Made by a program: the position numbers and the translations under genes. A stretch of 52,500 nt of DNA from Chrysomallon squamiferum (taxonomy: Eukaryota; Mollusca; Gastropoda; Neomphalida; Peltospiridae), in the NCBI GenBank assembly GCA_012295275.1, contig CM022667.1, positions 11,392,538 through 11,445,037 of the forward strand, written 5' to 3'. The notes beneath the pieces are model-generated. The model made no database searches, was not told the origin of the DNA, and saw only the letters and a program-made list of their open reading frames with translations. Shown here piece after piece: positions 31,811 to 45,927 of the stretch. Position 1 is the first letter of the stretch; every line of letters starts with the position of its first letter.

Positions 31811-33979
31811 AGATGTATAGATATTTACAGATATACAGATATATAGATATAGCTATAGTTATAGATACAGATGGCGTTATGTTAATTTTGGAGCTTTCTT
31901 TATTTATTTTTATTTTTTTATGGAATTATATTAAAAAGTATCAGCGTAAATATTACAATGTTGCATTTATTTCGTTAGTTCGAGAAAGGAAACCAGGTCT
32001 GGAATTCCACTCAGTTGCCCGTCATGTTCCCGAACTCGATCCAAGAACCCGTCAGTTTTAAAGTCTTGCGGCTCAACCAGAGCCTCGCCAAGTATGGCAT
32101 CAATAAACCGTGAAACCACGAACTCGAGTTAAAAGACAAACATGGAAATTCCTTTGTTTGAAAAGCGCGCAGATTCATCGCCAAGGTGAAATGATGAACG
32201 TCCAGACATCAAAGAGCTACTTCGGCCAGACATAATGAATTCCAGCCAGCTGAATGACCAGCACTTTGCAGGTAAACTGTCTGGAGAACTGACCACTCGT
32301 AACAGAGTGGCCACTCGGATTGGAAACATGTGTTGTGTTTAACAAAAGCTTCAAGTGAATTAGTTTCATCTGTTTAAACATGCAGCCAATGTCTCTTGAG
32401 TATTTTGTACAACACAACTGTTTGCTGGCCTCACGATAATAAAAACTGAAGAAGTCTTGAAATGTATTTGTTTTGTTTATGTCAATGAAGTAGATGGTAA
32501 GATTCTAGTGTCTGTTTTGTTATGTGACTGAAACTGTTGATTGTGCAGTTCCTGTAATGTATGTGGGGTTTTTTTTGTAGGTTCTTGGTTCTTCAAGCTG
32601 TAGATCTACTCTATGGTAATAATCATAGAAGCATGCTAATGTATTAATAAATAAATAAATAGTAATTATCACCTAAGACTGTATGAAAATACAATTAAAT
32701 AAATAAAAACTATTAGATGAATTAATAAAGTCAAATAAATATCAATACTTATGTTGTAAGTATCCTTGAATGCACCTAATATTTTTTTTTTTTTCTTTTT
32801 TTTTTTTTCTTTTTTTCTTAAGATTTATCTTAAACTAAAATACATAATTATTGTAACCTTTGGCCTCAATGGACTTCATGGAATATGATTTTAAGAATTT
32901 AAAGATAAACGAGTTTAACTGGTTTTTAACTGGTTTTTATCACTTAACAAACTTTATTATGTTAGTCATGCAATAATACTACATGAATTTAATTAACTAG
33001 TTCATGTCACTTAGAAACCTTATTATGTCAGTCACGCGGTGTCCCTCTTACTATATATCCAGCACTAGCTTTTACCAAGGAAACTGCTACTATAGAAAAA
33101 CAATAAATCAATCATCTTTGTGTTTTCTTCCAAGAAATAACCGAAGACAAAACAAAAACAGACTGGTCTTTTTGTCTGAACTGCGCTCGTATTTGTCTTT
33201 CTGTTGATACTGGCCACGAGAGCAATTAGGATGACATATAGCACTGAACACCAGTCAAGCGATTAATGGTGTTTTGGTTTTGTCCACGTGTCGGCCATCT
33301 TAAACTGTCTGCGATCGGGAACTGTGTTTTGACCAAGGGCAGCGATTACAGCAACATTGAAAAGACATCTTGTCCCAGCAAGCTAGCCCGAAAATATGCT
33401 ACGCAAGTAATCTAGAAGATAAATATTGTGGGAAAAATAACGCACGTTAAAACATCTTTGGAGAAAATTCCTCACTGCCAAAACATAGCCGTGAAGGAAA
33501 ACATCATTATTCAGATGAAATAATGACCATCGCGTGCTGTGGTTTCGAATGTTTTGTTGGGAAGCTGGAGGCTCAGTTTAAGAGTCCTCTGTGTTAGACA
33601 CAGCTGTGGTATTCAGAAATCTTATCCTGCAGTCTGTCACATGTTAGAGGTTGTCGGCCACACGTCGTCAAGACCAGATAAACGCTGGAGAACCAACAAT
33701 TTGAAAAGATACGCGTTAACATTGCTTCAGAATGTCCATATTATCTCTTTTTTTTGTGTGTGTGTTCAGTTTCTTTCTTTCTCTCTCTTTCTTTTTTCTT
33801 TCGTTCTTTCTCTGTTGGTCTTTCTTTCTTTTTTTTTTTTCTTTGGGTTTCTTAATTTATTTATTTATTTATTTATTTATTTATTTTAGCTTTTTCCTGT
33901 TGATTAATGTTACTACGAAGAAGGATAGATGTAAATGTATGGCAGCATATCTCTCTATTTTCCTAGCTATCCATCTGTT

Positions 33980-34155
33980 TGCACAGACACACACACACAC
34001 ACACATTCAAACACACATACACACACACACATACACACATGCAGACACAGACATACTCAAACATAAAACATACAGACACACACACACACTAAAACACACA
34101 CACAAACATATACACAAACAAAAAACACACACATATACAGAAACATACACAGATA
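33980..34155 (+). repeat. CA-rich microsatellite
   Basis: CA units broken by TA, GA and AAA. Confidence 0.9.
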
Positions 34156-35335
34156 TTTTAAGAAAATAGTCTTAATAATTAACATTTCCTGTTACCACGG
34201 ATACTGGCCCATCACCACTAAATAACATCCTTGTATAACAATATGTAACCAAGATCTTTCATCTAATGCAATAAAACAAGAACAGAAACTCTCTCTATAC
34301 ATATATATATATATCCTGCAATAACTGTTCCCCAACATAGCCAAACTGTCTGGAAAAATAAAAAAACAACAACGCGAAAATAGACGATTAATTAGCGCTA
34401 AGTGTCTGTAACGGTCTAACAAATTCGTTAAACCTATCGCCATGTTCCTTTTAACACCGGAACCACTTTCTCGGACTGATAAGACACGCATGTCTAATGA
34501 CCCCGAGATCAGAAACATGGGGCTTCGCGCCTGTTTCTCTAACTCGCTAATTAACTGACCAGAAATAACCAGTGATCCGCGACGCAATCTCACAACGCCT
34601 AATTTTAGAACGCGATCGCGATCGGAGCATTCTGAAGTACTTTATTAACACTTTGCAATGTGCTCGTGGTTAGGGAAGACAACGAATCGAAGAAAAGACT
34701 TTTGAGAAAGAATGGCGGGGTTTTGAGAGGATTTACAGAGGGATAACGGCAGAAAGAAATGCTTTATTTATAATCTAGGCTACACATTATAGATTGCTAT
34801 AGTTTAAAAATGTAAACATATTAACAGAAGATATTTGTAGCTGCTAGCGAACTGCCTTTTTGTTTTAACAGCAGCAAAAGAGATTTTTATATAAACCTTC
34901 TTATAAACAGGGAAAGAACATAACATGGCCTTTTGTAAGTAATCATAGGGCATGGGTTGGAACGGGAAATGCGCAATGGGAGGTTGGGAAATTGGTCGAG
35001 TCTATCCAAAGCCTTTTGCTGTTTGTTGTTAATAATTTCAAAACGGCGATGCCATCGAATACTTCGTGTTATTATTTGTTAATATCAGTAACTACATATT
35101 TGTTTTTGTTTTTCTTTTTTCATCTTTTTTAAATGTCTAGACCTGTTTATCATTGCACATCTCAGTACATATATTTATATGTGTGGATGGATGGATGGGT
35201 GAATAGATAAATGGTTTTCTATCTACATATCTATCCATTTGTTTAGAAATTTTCTAATACTTTTTATCTACTAACTGATCTAAAAACAAACAGCGTGCCT
35301 TTCCATCCATCCGTCTTTCCATCGACCCATCATCC

Positions 35336-35636
35336 TACATACACACAAACGCACCAGCGCACACGCACGCACGTACGTCGCACTCGCACACACCCTAACA
35401 CACACACACACACCTTAAACACACATATATATGTATACATATACATATACGTACATTTATATATATACGTTCATACATACATTTATATACATAGATACAT
35501 ATATATATATATATAAATATATTTCTGTTTCTCCTTTGTTTCTATACATATACATATACATACATTTATATATATATATGTTCATACATACATTTATACA
35601 TACATAGATACATAGATACATATATACACACATACA

Positions 35637-35690
<54 letters not shown>
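35336..35690 (+). repeat. CA, TA and CATA-rich tract
   Basis: Several short runs; the cleanest is CA at 35639-35673 followed by TA. A segment with TTCTGTTTCTCCTTTGTTTC occurs at both 35522 and 35717. Confidence 0.9.
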
Positions 35691-35947
35691 CTGGTTCTCC
35701 TAAATCTATTTCTTATTTCTGTTTCTCCTTTGTTTCTATATCGGTTATCACTTGAATCTGATATGGGGAGTATAACGAAAATCGATCTTAAACAAAACAC
35801 CTCAAAACCAGCGTAATTGTGTTCTTAAACGATTTACCGGTCTCGATAAAATATCAGTCACAATATTCTGTACTTTCTTTTCTATTCGTAAACCAAGATT
35901 TAATCTTCAGAATCCGCCGATAAATTCGGTAACAAACATAAAAAAAA

Positions 35948-35979
<32 letters not shown>

Positions 35980-37890
35980 AAGAAGAAGAAGTAATGATCG
36001 CTTCTGCGATGCATAAAGAAATCAAAGTTGTAAGGTAAAACCAAAGGATAAAAAAAAAAAAAAAAAAAAAATGTTAAAGAAAATAACAACCACGTGGAAA
36101 AGACCCACCAAGAAAAGACAATAAAAATCAAAAGCTTAAAACGAACGGAACGAAAATAACAATGATTATTCTTACAAAACCAAAAACATTACGTAGAAGA
36201 TGAAGAAAAAAAAAGTAGACGAATCAAGGATTTCTCTCTGCTTTTCATAGAACATAAAAAAAAAAAAAAGAGTGAAAAGAGAATAAGAATAAGAAAAAGA
36301 AAAAAAAAAAAAAAGAATGCATCACCTTTGATAGGTTTACCGACAAACATTTCACTAACGCATCAACAACTGAAAATACGATATCTCTCAAAAGGCACAA
36401 GAACAAAAAAGAGGGGACTGTTATACAGAGCCGCTATCTAGCGGCGCGGTTATGATTTTCAAAGAATTGTTTGTTACAGATCTGTAAGCAGATTGCTCGT
36501 GCGTTGCTGAATTTTCGGAGTGATGATCAGCTGAACCACTCTGACGTCTGCTCGTTGTAGCATCTTCCAGACTTCAAAACAATCAGACTCGCCGATCGGC
36601 GGAAACGTGGTTCAGACAATCACCACGTCGTGTGCGTAGTGCGTACTGTTCTTCCGCCCAAAGCCGTAGCGACTGGCGCGTGCCTGTTTCCTTTCTGAGT
36701 CGTTTCCTCTTTTGTAAACCGTCTGTGTGAACGTGTGAATGACAGAACAGAACGTGTGTGATATTAATAAACTAAACTGTTTTTACTAATTAAAACGTAC
36801 ATGTTGAGAGTCGGTCTGGTTTTTTTTTTTTTCTGTGTCTCAGTCTTTTGTTTTTTGTTGTGTTTGATAAATGATTTATTTTTGAATAAAATACATAATC
36901 AATCAAATAGAATGAATATGGTATAATGGCTAAAATAATAAAAAATATATATATATATATATTTTTATTATTATTCGAGCCATCATAACATATTTATTTC
37001 CCTTGATTCATTCCTTCGTCTTTCATTCTAGAACAGTTTTTAAATGGTCTCAAAGTACATACGTTTTTTTAAATTTTGAACTTTTTTTCTCACATATTTG
37101 ATGTACAAACTAACAGTTTAAAAACCAAGACTGCGCCCATCGAAAGAAAGACTACTTCTGTAATTGATTGCAGACAACCGTTCTAAACTGCTGCACATTT
37201 CAAAATTTACACTCTTATTATGCATGCTTTACGGGGGGAAGTTTCAAACGAAGTTAACAATTCGCACTCCGAGAATTGCGTAAACCTAACGCAACAACTG
37301 CGACAATTGTGGCTTTAAATTTTATTCAACTTGAAAGGCGAAAGGGTAAGAAAAAAAAAAAAAAAAAAAAAAATCTATCTTCCTAAACGATTTTGCAGAG
37401 ACCTTTCTTCGATTTAGAAAAAAAAAAAAAACAACACAACAGCCATAACGGCGTGAATTAACGACACTCAGGAGTTCAGACATGACTGCGGGTGCCGACA
37501 GACGAACAGAAGAAACGGAAGTAAGCGATAACATACTTCCCAGACCAAAAGAGTTCCTTTCTGGGGAAGTAATTTGTTGCCAATAAATCACGGCGCTGTC
37601 AATAAGCGCGGTATTGGTGTCGTCGAAGCAATTTTGCGCAACTTAGTGGAAAACATTTTCCCCGTTTTGATGCCTTCCTTTCTGACTGATTTGCGACCCG
37701 GGAATGATGAAATTCGGGTAAGAAATCTCGACAGATGGTGAAGATATTAATATGCGAAAATGATTATCGTATATAAAACATCAGAAGCTGGTTGACTAGA
37801 AATAATTTTTTATACATCGTTTTTTTTGTTGTTTTTTTTTCTCTTTTTCCCACTCGTGCGTGTTTTTTTTAGTGTTTTTTACATGTTACG

Positions 37891-38025
37891 GTGGTTATAC
37901 TTCAGTGGTTGGATGTTTTCTTAAAGAGCGAAGGGTCGCAAGTTCGATTCGGCTCGGTGGAAACCTTTGACAAATACCGACGGAGTAGAAGCCAGCAGGT
38001 CAGAGGTGACTTCTTGACTTAGATT
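37891..38025 (+). mobile_element. tRNA-derived SINE-like element
   Basis: The head resembles a tRNA-derived pol III promoter: an A-box-like TTCAGTGGTTGGATG near 37901 and a B-box-like AAGTTCGATTC near 37940-37950, about 30 nt apart, followed by CGGTGGAAACCTTTGACAAAT. It cannot be a functional tRNA because the acceptor stem does not pair. Family unknown. Confidence 0.45.
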
Positions 38026-38807
38026 TAAAAAAATGTATAAAAACATATAATAATATCACTAGGTGAAAGGTAAACTCATCACGTTTAAAAAGAACTGATA
38101 AGATATTATGTAACGATCGAAAGGAAAAAAGAGGAAAACTGAGATAATATATGATACTAGTAATATTTACGGGGTCAAATTCGAACATCTTGCCATAATA
38201 TAAAAAATACACGTTACAGCTCAGTAATTATAGGATCAAAGGATAATTATTACTATGATATAAAAAATGAATAAAATATACTGGTACACGGACAAACGAT
38301 ACGCACACACAAACACCTACAAGCACGCATGCACATACACACATGCACTCACATACATATACACACATATACATTCATACATGTTATTAAAAGGCGATTT
38401 TAAACGTCGACATTTTAAATCATAATGTAATATTTAAAATTACATCATATCTAAGATTAAATAATAATAATAATAAATAAATAAATAATCAGCTATCTCT
38501 AACTTTATAACCTACTTTTGCATCTACATGTCTCCAATCAGTCGGAGTAATCTTTTAAAGGACAAGGAAGATTAATTATTTATTCAAACTGTTCAGTGTC
38601 ACTTTAAATTATGAATGTACGTCGAAATGCAGTGACATCAGTGATGATCTTCACACTTCGCGCAATGTTATCAAGTACAGAAAAGTTTATACAGATCCAG
38701 GGGATTCTGATAACTCTTCTTTTTTTTTTTATTTTATGTTTTAATTTTACTTATTTATTATTTTTTTTTTCATTTTTTGTAATTCTTTTATTCAAGTATC
38801 AACGATG

Positions 38808-38813
<6 letters not shown>

Positions 38814-38900
<87 letters not shown>
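38814..38900 (+). repeat. (TA)n-(GA)n compound microsatellite
   Basis: TA to 38856, then GA to 38900. Confidence 0.97.
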
Positions 38901-38903
<3 letters not shown>

Positions 38904-39010
38904 AGGCTTTAACGCCTCGTCAACCTAAAAAAATTAAACAAATGAGATTAAAAATTAGAGAGAGAAAAAAAAAAAAAACACATATTTTTCCTTTTTCTAT
39001 TTTTCTTTTT

Positions 39011-39379
39011 TCTTTTTTTCTCTGAACCAAAATTTAATTTAAAATTCATATTTTTCAGAAAGGATTTCGCACATAAACCTTCTGCGAAAAGAGAAAAGTC
39101 TTTAGTTAATGGTCTACCATAATTGTTCATTTCCTAATAATCTGTGAAATACGTTGTGCATGTTTTCAAGACAAAGTTATCTGCTTTTTCATCAAGCAAT
39201 GATTTTCAATCAGGACATAAAGAAACAGAAAAATGTTGGCACATCTGTTCCTTTCTCTTTGTAAGACAGTCTGGTAAAGTTAAATCTACGTTTTGTAAAT
39301 AAAGCGTGGATTTTCTTATTTCAGTTTGGAAAGAGAGGAAATGTTAATAAAAATATTTGTTCTGTTTAATTTTATGCTT
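39011..39379 (+). repeat. 370-bp dispersed element, copy A (inverted partner at 50863-51230)
   Basis: The sequence reappears in reverse complement at 50863-51230. Long blocks are identical or nearly so, for example the one around GTAAGACAGTCTGGTAAAG and the one around ATTTCACAGATTATTAGG in the partner. By eye the core is above 90 percent identical with scattered substitutions and small indels. It contains AATAAA in GTAAATAAAGCGTGG. A CT tract starts at 39386, just beyond its end. No terminal repeat or coding frame was recognised. Confidence 0.85.
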
Positions 39380-39385
39380 ATTTGC

Positions 39386-39566
<181 letters not shown>

Positions 39567-39570
39567 CACA

Positions 39571-39990
39571 CAGTAGTAGTGGTAGTAGCAACTGTAGTAA
39601 TCATCACAGAAGTAGTTTTAGTAATAGTAGTAGCAATAATAGCAGATAAAGAGATTATACGGATGTTAAACTGTAGTTATTGTGTTGTAGTCGTATGAAT
39701 AGTACTAATAGTCATAGTAGTAGTAGTAACTCCGGTAATAGTTGTAATAGTTGTAGTAGTGTTAGTTGTAATAGTTGTAATAGTAGTAATAGTCATAGTA
39801 GCAATAGTATTAATAGTTATAGTAGTAATAGCAGTAATAGTAGTAGTAGTAATAGTAGTAATAGTTATAGTAGTAATAGCAGTAATAGTAGTAGTAGTAA
39901 TAGCAGTAATAGTTATAGTAGTAATAGCAGTAATAGCAGTAGTAGTATTAGCAGTAATAGTAGTAGTAGTAATAGCAGTAATAGTTGTAC
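39571..39990 (+). repeat. AGT/AAT array with a 48-bp higher-order unit
   Basis: TAATAGTTAT recurs at 39811, 39859 and 39907, exactly 48 bp apart, with the same order of AGT, AAT and AGC triplets between. Confidence 0.88.
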
Positions 39991-40237
39991 TAATAACTGC
40001 TGTTGTCGTTTTGCTGTTTATTACGATTTTTCAAGATTTTCTTGTTCCTGATTTTTTTTCTTTTTTCTTTATATATTTATTTTAATTTATTTGGGGGTGG
40101 GTTCATGGGTTTACGAATGTTTACATATTGGCGCAGTCTACATCTGTGTACCGAAAACTGCGGTGTAACTCGGGTCTATTTTAAACCTAAATCTTCCTCA
40201 AGGCGTATGTCTTGTACGTGCAAATTGTTAATTTAAT

Positions 40238-40293
40238 GATAAGCGGGGATACGAACTCGGGACGTGCAGGTTCAAGTCGTAGATTAGAGCACT
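40238..40293 (-). mobile_element. tRNA-like fragment, probable SINE remnant
   Basis: On the minus strand it reads AAGTGCTCTAATCTACGACT, then CCCGAGTTCGTATCCCCGC, resembling a D-arm and T-arm of a tRNA-derived element. No complete tRNA cloverleaf is present, and neighbouring sequence is AT microsatellite. Confidence 0.3.
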
Positions 40294-40520
40294 TGATATA
40301 TATATATCTTTTTTTTTTCTCTTTTCTTCTTTTTTGTCTGTTTATATTCCGTGAAATATATTTAATATATAGAGTCTAAAACAGATAATGTGTAACGGTG
40401 TCTCTAGATTTGTCCTAACAGTTTATGATATGGCTCTTTTTTTTCCCCCCATATATATATATATATATATATACTTTTGATACTTAATAATTATGAATTA
40501 GGAAATAAATAAACTCTGAA

Positions 40521-40521
<1 letters not shown>

Positions 40522-40554
<33 letters not shown>

Positions 40555-40632
40555 TGTTGTTGTTGTTGTTGCTATTATTAGTAGCAGTATTATCATTATT
40601 ATTATTATTGTTATTTATTGTTATTATTATAG
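40522..40632 (+). repeat. ATT/TTG compound repeat
   Basis: ATT at 40522-40552, then TTG and more ATT. Confidence 0.92.
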
Positions 40633-41304
40633 ATAGTCAAATATGCATCTAAAAACAGATTTTGTTGTGAATTTCGATGGAGAATTATCGAGCCCATCAA
40701 TAAACTTATTTATCTTGAGAATAACAAAAGTATATTTTCAAAAGTTCACCTAAAAACATCAAACTGTTTTGGACATAGTGAAAACTAGTGAATCTGGATT
40801 CTGCTTTCAATGAAGAAACACAAAAATGTGACAATAATCAGTATTGAAAACCAAAATAAATAAATAAACAAATAAACAAAGACAAATAAAGAAAAACAAA
40901 CAAACGAAAATAATTTATACTGACTAAAAAAATCATCTGGTTAATTTTACTATATACTGACTGCATGAGACCATGTGATATGATGTAATACAGGTATTAT
41001 ATAAACTCAGTCCAAACTTATGTAAATAAACGTAATAAATGAACACATTTCACTTAGTTACTCAAGGTATGTATACAGCGTTATCGCAGAATAATTTATA
41101 TTTAGCATATGCTTATCTACAAGAGTTAAGTATTTTCGTTAAACGTCTTCGTCTGAAATGATAAGATCCGAGAAGCCTATTTCAGTACCATTAACAAAAT
41201 GTTGTGTCAAAGGTTTTCATTTCCAAAGCAAATTAGTGGTAATTAATATAATTTTTTGTACATAGGAATCTCTGCGAGTGTGTAATATATGTATATATGT
41301 ATGT

Positions 41305-41308
<4 letters not shown>

Positions 41309-41385
<77 letters not shown>
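41309..41385 (+). repeat. (AG)n microsatellite
   Basis: A pure 77-bp AG run. Confidence 0.97.
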
Positions 41386-41388
<3 letters not shown>

Positions 41389-42164
41389 TTGCATATGTAT
41401 AACTTATATTTGCATGCACATGTCAGATATATTTTATATTTGCATGAGTGTGTATGGCATATTTACATGTACGTTACATAAACGAGATCTAGTTTGAATG
41501 TTTAGTTGAACTTAATATACGATTTCCCAGGTTTCAAGGACCGCATGACCAAAGAAGAAGCCAAACCGGCGTTTTAACAATGTACCTTCGTAAAATTACT
41601 GTATTCCATAGAACGCTTCTGTCTTTGTAATTGGGGATAAAGTCGTTTCAAATAATACATCTTGAAAACTGAAGAAGAAAAAAACAACAAAAATTAACGA
41701 TAGCGAGTTTGAAATAAAAACAAAGAAAACCAATTATTTTTGAGTTTAATGAAAACGAGTAAGAAGAACCAATCATTTTTAAGTTTACTGAAAACGCTAG
41801 CAAATAGAACCAATAATGTTTCAGCATCCTGAAAATATGAGCTAACAAGAATAAATCATTTCAAAGATTCTAGAAAAAAAATGTAGATAACTGAAGTTAA
41901 TAAACAAAACAAAAAATAAAAATAAAACAAAATTAAAATTAATTCATCGAAAATACACGAATCAGAAACAGAAACAACAAAAACAATTATTAGTCTTTAA
42001 ATGGGACCTTCAAATGATTTTAATTTGATTAACATTTCCATCTCCGTTCACCAAGAAAAAAAAAAAACAAAACAAAAAAACCCTGCATGGAGTGCAAATA
42101 AAGGGAAATATTAACATCATCGAGTGTCCTTCTTCTAACGAATCCATCCTGAAGCGATAGAGAA

Positions 42165-42490
42165 CGGAATTTCACGTGGAAGGGGCGGGGACAGAACGTG
42201 TGTGGGACGGGTCAGAAAGTGTACGTCAGTTCCCCTCGGACGGGAGTTTCTCTCGTTTGACATTCAAGGTGTTGTTTGCCAGCTGCGGGCCATCTCTTCA
42301 GTCCGTACCGCGGGGAGAGGTCGGTGTTTACAGAGGCACGTGCAGTTCGTGTCTCGTGCTCACGTGCCAAGCAGACGATCGCTAGCACCTGCGCTGTTCA
42401 GAAATGTTAGCAACAGAACTTCGCTTCCGGTTATGTATCTTTTCTCTGAAATAGCAGTAAGAGCTGAGTAGGTGCAGGTAGGGGGCGTGT
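42165..42490. promoter_or_regulatory. CpG-rich island with GC boxes and E-boxes
   Basis: It contains GGGGCGGGG near 42183, GGGGGCGTG near 42481, CACGTG at three places (near 42173, 42338 and 42360), and TACGTCAG (CRE-like). No coding frame is convincing. A promoter or enhancer role is an inference from composition and motifs. Confidence 0.25.
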
Positions 42491-42654
42491 CTTGAGAGGG
42501 TAAGGAAAGTGAGCAGGTTATAATACTGGGTCGAAGCTATTGTCCTTGCATATGTATTTTATATATACACAATATATATATTCTGTTTTGCGAAACATTT
42601 CAAATTGAAGTATGTTGGCCAACTTATAATTTATTTATTTATTACTAATAGAGC

Positions 42655-42662
42655 TACTACTA

Positions 42663-42700
<38 letters not shown>

Positions 42701-42778
42701 ATTATTATTATTATTATTATTATTGTTATTGTTATTGTTATTGTTATTATTATTATTTATTTATTTATTTATTTATTT
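42655..42778 (+). repeat. ACT, GCT, ATT, GTTATT and TTTA compound repeat
   Basis: Five motif classes in series within 125 bp. Confidence 0.95.
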
Positions 42779-42977
42779 TTTATCATCAGTTTATTTTTTC
42801 CTCTTCTTCTTCGACAAATATAATCATAAAAATTTGTCTCAATTTTACTTCTCAATTTTTTTATGAAAAGAAATAATCGAGAGAAAAAGAAACACAAAAA
42901 ATAAAACCCCCCCAAAAAACCACACTGACATTTATAACCTGAATCTTTCCCATACACTGCCATATTTTTTTATTTGC

Positions 42978-43200
42978 TTTATTTTTATTTTTATGTTATT
43001 TTATTTTATTTTATTTTATTTTATTTTATTTTTATTTTATTTTATTATTATTTTTTAATTTTAATTTAATTTTTATTTTTATTTTATTTTATTTTATTTT
43101 ATTCTATTCTATTTTTATTTTTATTTTTATTTTATCTTATTTTATTTTATTTTATTTTATTTTATTTTTATTTTTATTTTTATTTCTATTTTTATTTTTA
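42978..43200 (+). repeat. (TTTTA)n pentanucleotide array
   Basis: About 40 TTTTA or TTTTTA units. Confidence 0.95.
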
Positions 43201-43699
43201 ATATGTCACTAAAAATCTATTACGAAACACTAGGCACAACGGCTGAGGTAATTTATAGAAAATTAAAATGCCATCAGCTTTGAACATTTCCTGACAGCAA
43301 CATACGTCTTGTTACAGAAGACAGATAACGCTCTTTCTCTCACTTTCTCTCTTTATAGATCTAACGATAATTTTAGATCCTCGACTAAGATATGAAATTT
43401 TAATTTTCAAAACCTGTTTCATGGGTTGTTAAAAATATCAAAGCTGACGCATGAAGTGATAAAGATGACGTAGTTTATAAATCTAAGATGGTAAATGCTG
43501 TTAGTGGAATGTCAAGTTATGAAGAAGTATGGGAGAAAATTACGTGTTGTTTTTTGTTTGTTTTTATATATATATATAAGTGTCACAGTGTATCCCAGAA
43601 TTGTGTATCCATTGAAAACGGAATTATCATTACTAGCAAAACTAGCACCCAATTAACATTACCACTACTAATTTATTGCTATAATTGTTGACACTATTA

Positions 43700-43975
43700 C
43701 TGTCAAAATTTGATTAGCCCTATTTCTACTACTATTATTATGGCTACGACAAATATTACTTATACTACAACCATCACTGCTGCTTCAGTAAGCACCATAC
43801 CGTTAATAATACTGCAGTCACTACTATCATTACTACTACTACTAGAACTACTACAAGCAATGCAACTACTACTACTAATAATAATGAAGATGTCGATGAT
43901 GATGATGATGATAATGAAGACGATAACGATGATGATGACGATGATGACGATGATGATGATAATAATATTTACTTA
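43700..43975 (+). repeat. Imperfect ACT and GAT arrays
   Basis: ACT-type units, then GAT/GAC units at 43890-43965. Confidence 0.9.
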
Positions 43976-45803
43976 CTAAACTAATAGTAACAGCGGTACT
44001 GAAAAAAGAACCTTCAACAGTCGCTGTTACACTACCAAGTCGACAATAACCATAATCACTACCTTCACTTTAACTAAATCTAATGTTATCACTGATCCTA
44101 TTATTCCTGTTACCAGTTTCCTGCTACCAATACGAATACTAATATCACTGCTACGACAACGACCACTGCCACCTCCACTGTACAACTATAATAACTACTG
44201 TTACAACTACTACTATAGCTGATAAAACAACCATGCTATAGCGACATCATTTTTCTTCTATCGCTAATTCTATTTGTAATGCTATCGCTACCCTTACTAC
44301 AATACACCAGTTTCGTTTCTCCGGCCATAATTAACCGCTGAAGGTTATAAAGTCAGTTATATCTATCTTTAATTTGGCTTTTTTCCTAATTAACCGTCCA
44401 ATTATCATTTCATTACTATAATTACCATTCAGTTACTAGCCGGGCTTTTAGGTGCAAACCAGTCTTTTTGACATCAGGGTCCTTGGTGCAGGCAGCATGT
44501 AATTATACACTGGACAGAATCAGCATGATTAATACAAATTGACCAGCAGTGAATCGGAGTTATTCCTCTTGAACGGAACCAGATGGCGCTAAGAACGTAG
44601 ATTAAATAGTTTCTGGAAAAGACTGCCCGTCACAGTGTTGACCCCACGACAATGAATTTAATACGAAAAGTTCAAAATATTCGCAAAAATAAAATGATAA
44701 TTTACGTGGGAATTGATATCTGTGATGTTCCCAGCTGTCTGAAATATAACTCTCTATGAAATAATCTTTCTTTTTTCTTTCTTTCTTCTTTTTTTAAATT
44801 TATTTTTTATTTTTATTATTTTATATATATATTTTTTTGCCTTGTATCACCATTGTATTTATTTATTTATTTATTTAAAATTGAATACTATATATGTTAT
44901 AATTTACAGTCGGACCATCTTAGATACATACATACATACATACACACATACATACATACATAATGTGTGTGTTTGTACACATTTATATAAAACTATAAAA
45001 CGGGAAAATCGTTTTAGATGATTCAGCATACTTTGAAACAACATTGATACAAATTAAATAACTACTGAAAAAAACTAATGAAATACTTTATGATTTTGTA
45101 CAAGAAAAAACGTGAGACCAATAATTTATTCGAGAAACAAAATAATAATAATAATAATAATAGTAATAATAATAATAATAATAACAACAAATGATAAAAG
45201 TTCATCCTACATCACAATATCGTTCAGTCTGAAATGGCTTGTTTGAGCGCATACTTTTTTTCTAGACGCATCCGTTTTCTAGACACATCCATTCACATGT
45301 GAAGGAACAGCACTGTCTTGTCCGTGCTTTGGGCCCATCCATCACCAACTGGGTCACTGACACCCACGATTGGACCGGAAAGAGAAGGATCGTCTGGCAG
45401 TAAGTATTTCCATGGAAACCCAATATATATACACAGGTTCAGCGAGAATAATGGATAACCATAAGTACCTCGCAACAACGAAAGATATGTACAAACCTGT
45501 CGTTGCCTGGTTTCCTTTGATTTATTATCTTAGGCAGGACAATGGAAAGTGCGATCTATATTCTCTGGCGTTTATGAGCAGGAGATATAACTTGCATAGC
45601 TTCCGCGACAGAAATAAAAGTTTGCCGTGTTTTATGGACAGCGGATATGAAAGAACAAAGACTCGTGCCAGAAGATACAATAACAGCAATTCCCGGAAGA
45701 AGACAATGCTTTGACGTCACTGAAGGAATTTGCGTTCGTGACGCCCGACGTATAAATAATAAAAATGAGAATGTGTAAGTGGTACATTTGTTTAAAGTGC
45801 ATG

Positions 45804-45927
<124 letters not shown>

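Noticed and set aside
37891-37960. Functional tRNA gene
   Set aside because: A- and B-box-like sequences are present but the acceptor arms do not pair; a tRNA-derived SINE is more likely.
39680-40051. Ser/Asn-rich 123-codon frame
   Set aside because: It is a translation of the AGT/AAT array; the 48-bp periodicity explains the apparent protein repeat.
45370-45714. 114-codon plus-strand frame
   Set aside because: No family similarity is visible, it is low-complexity at the end, and there is no supporting gene structure.
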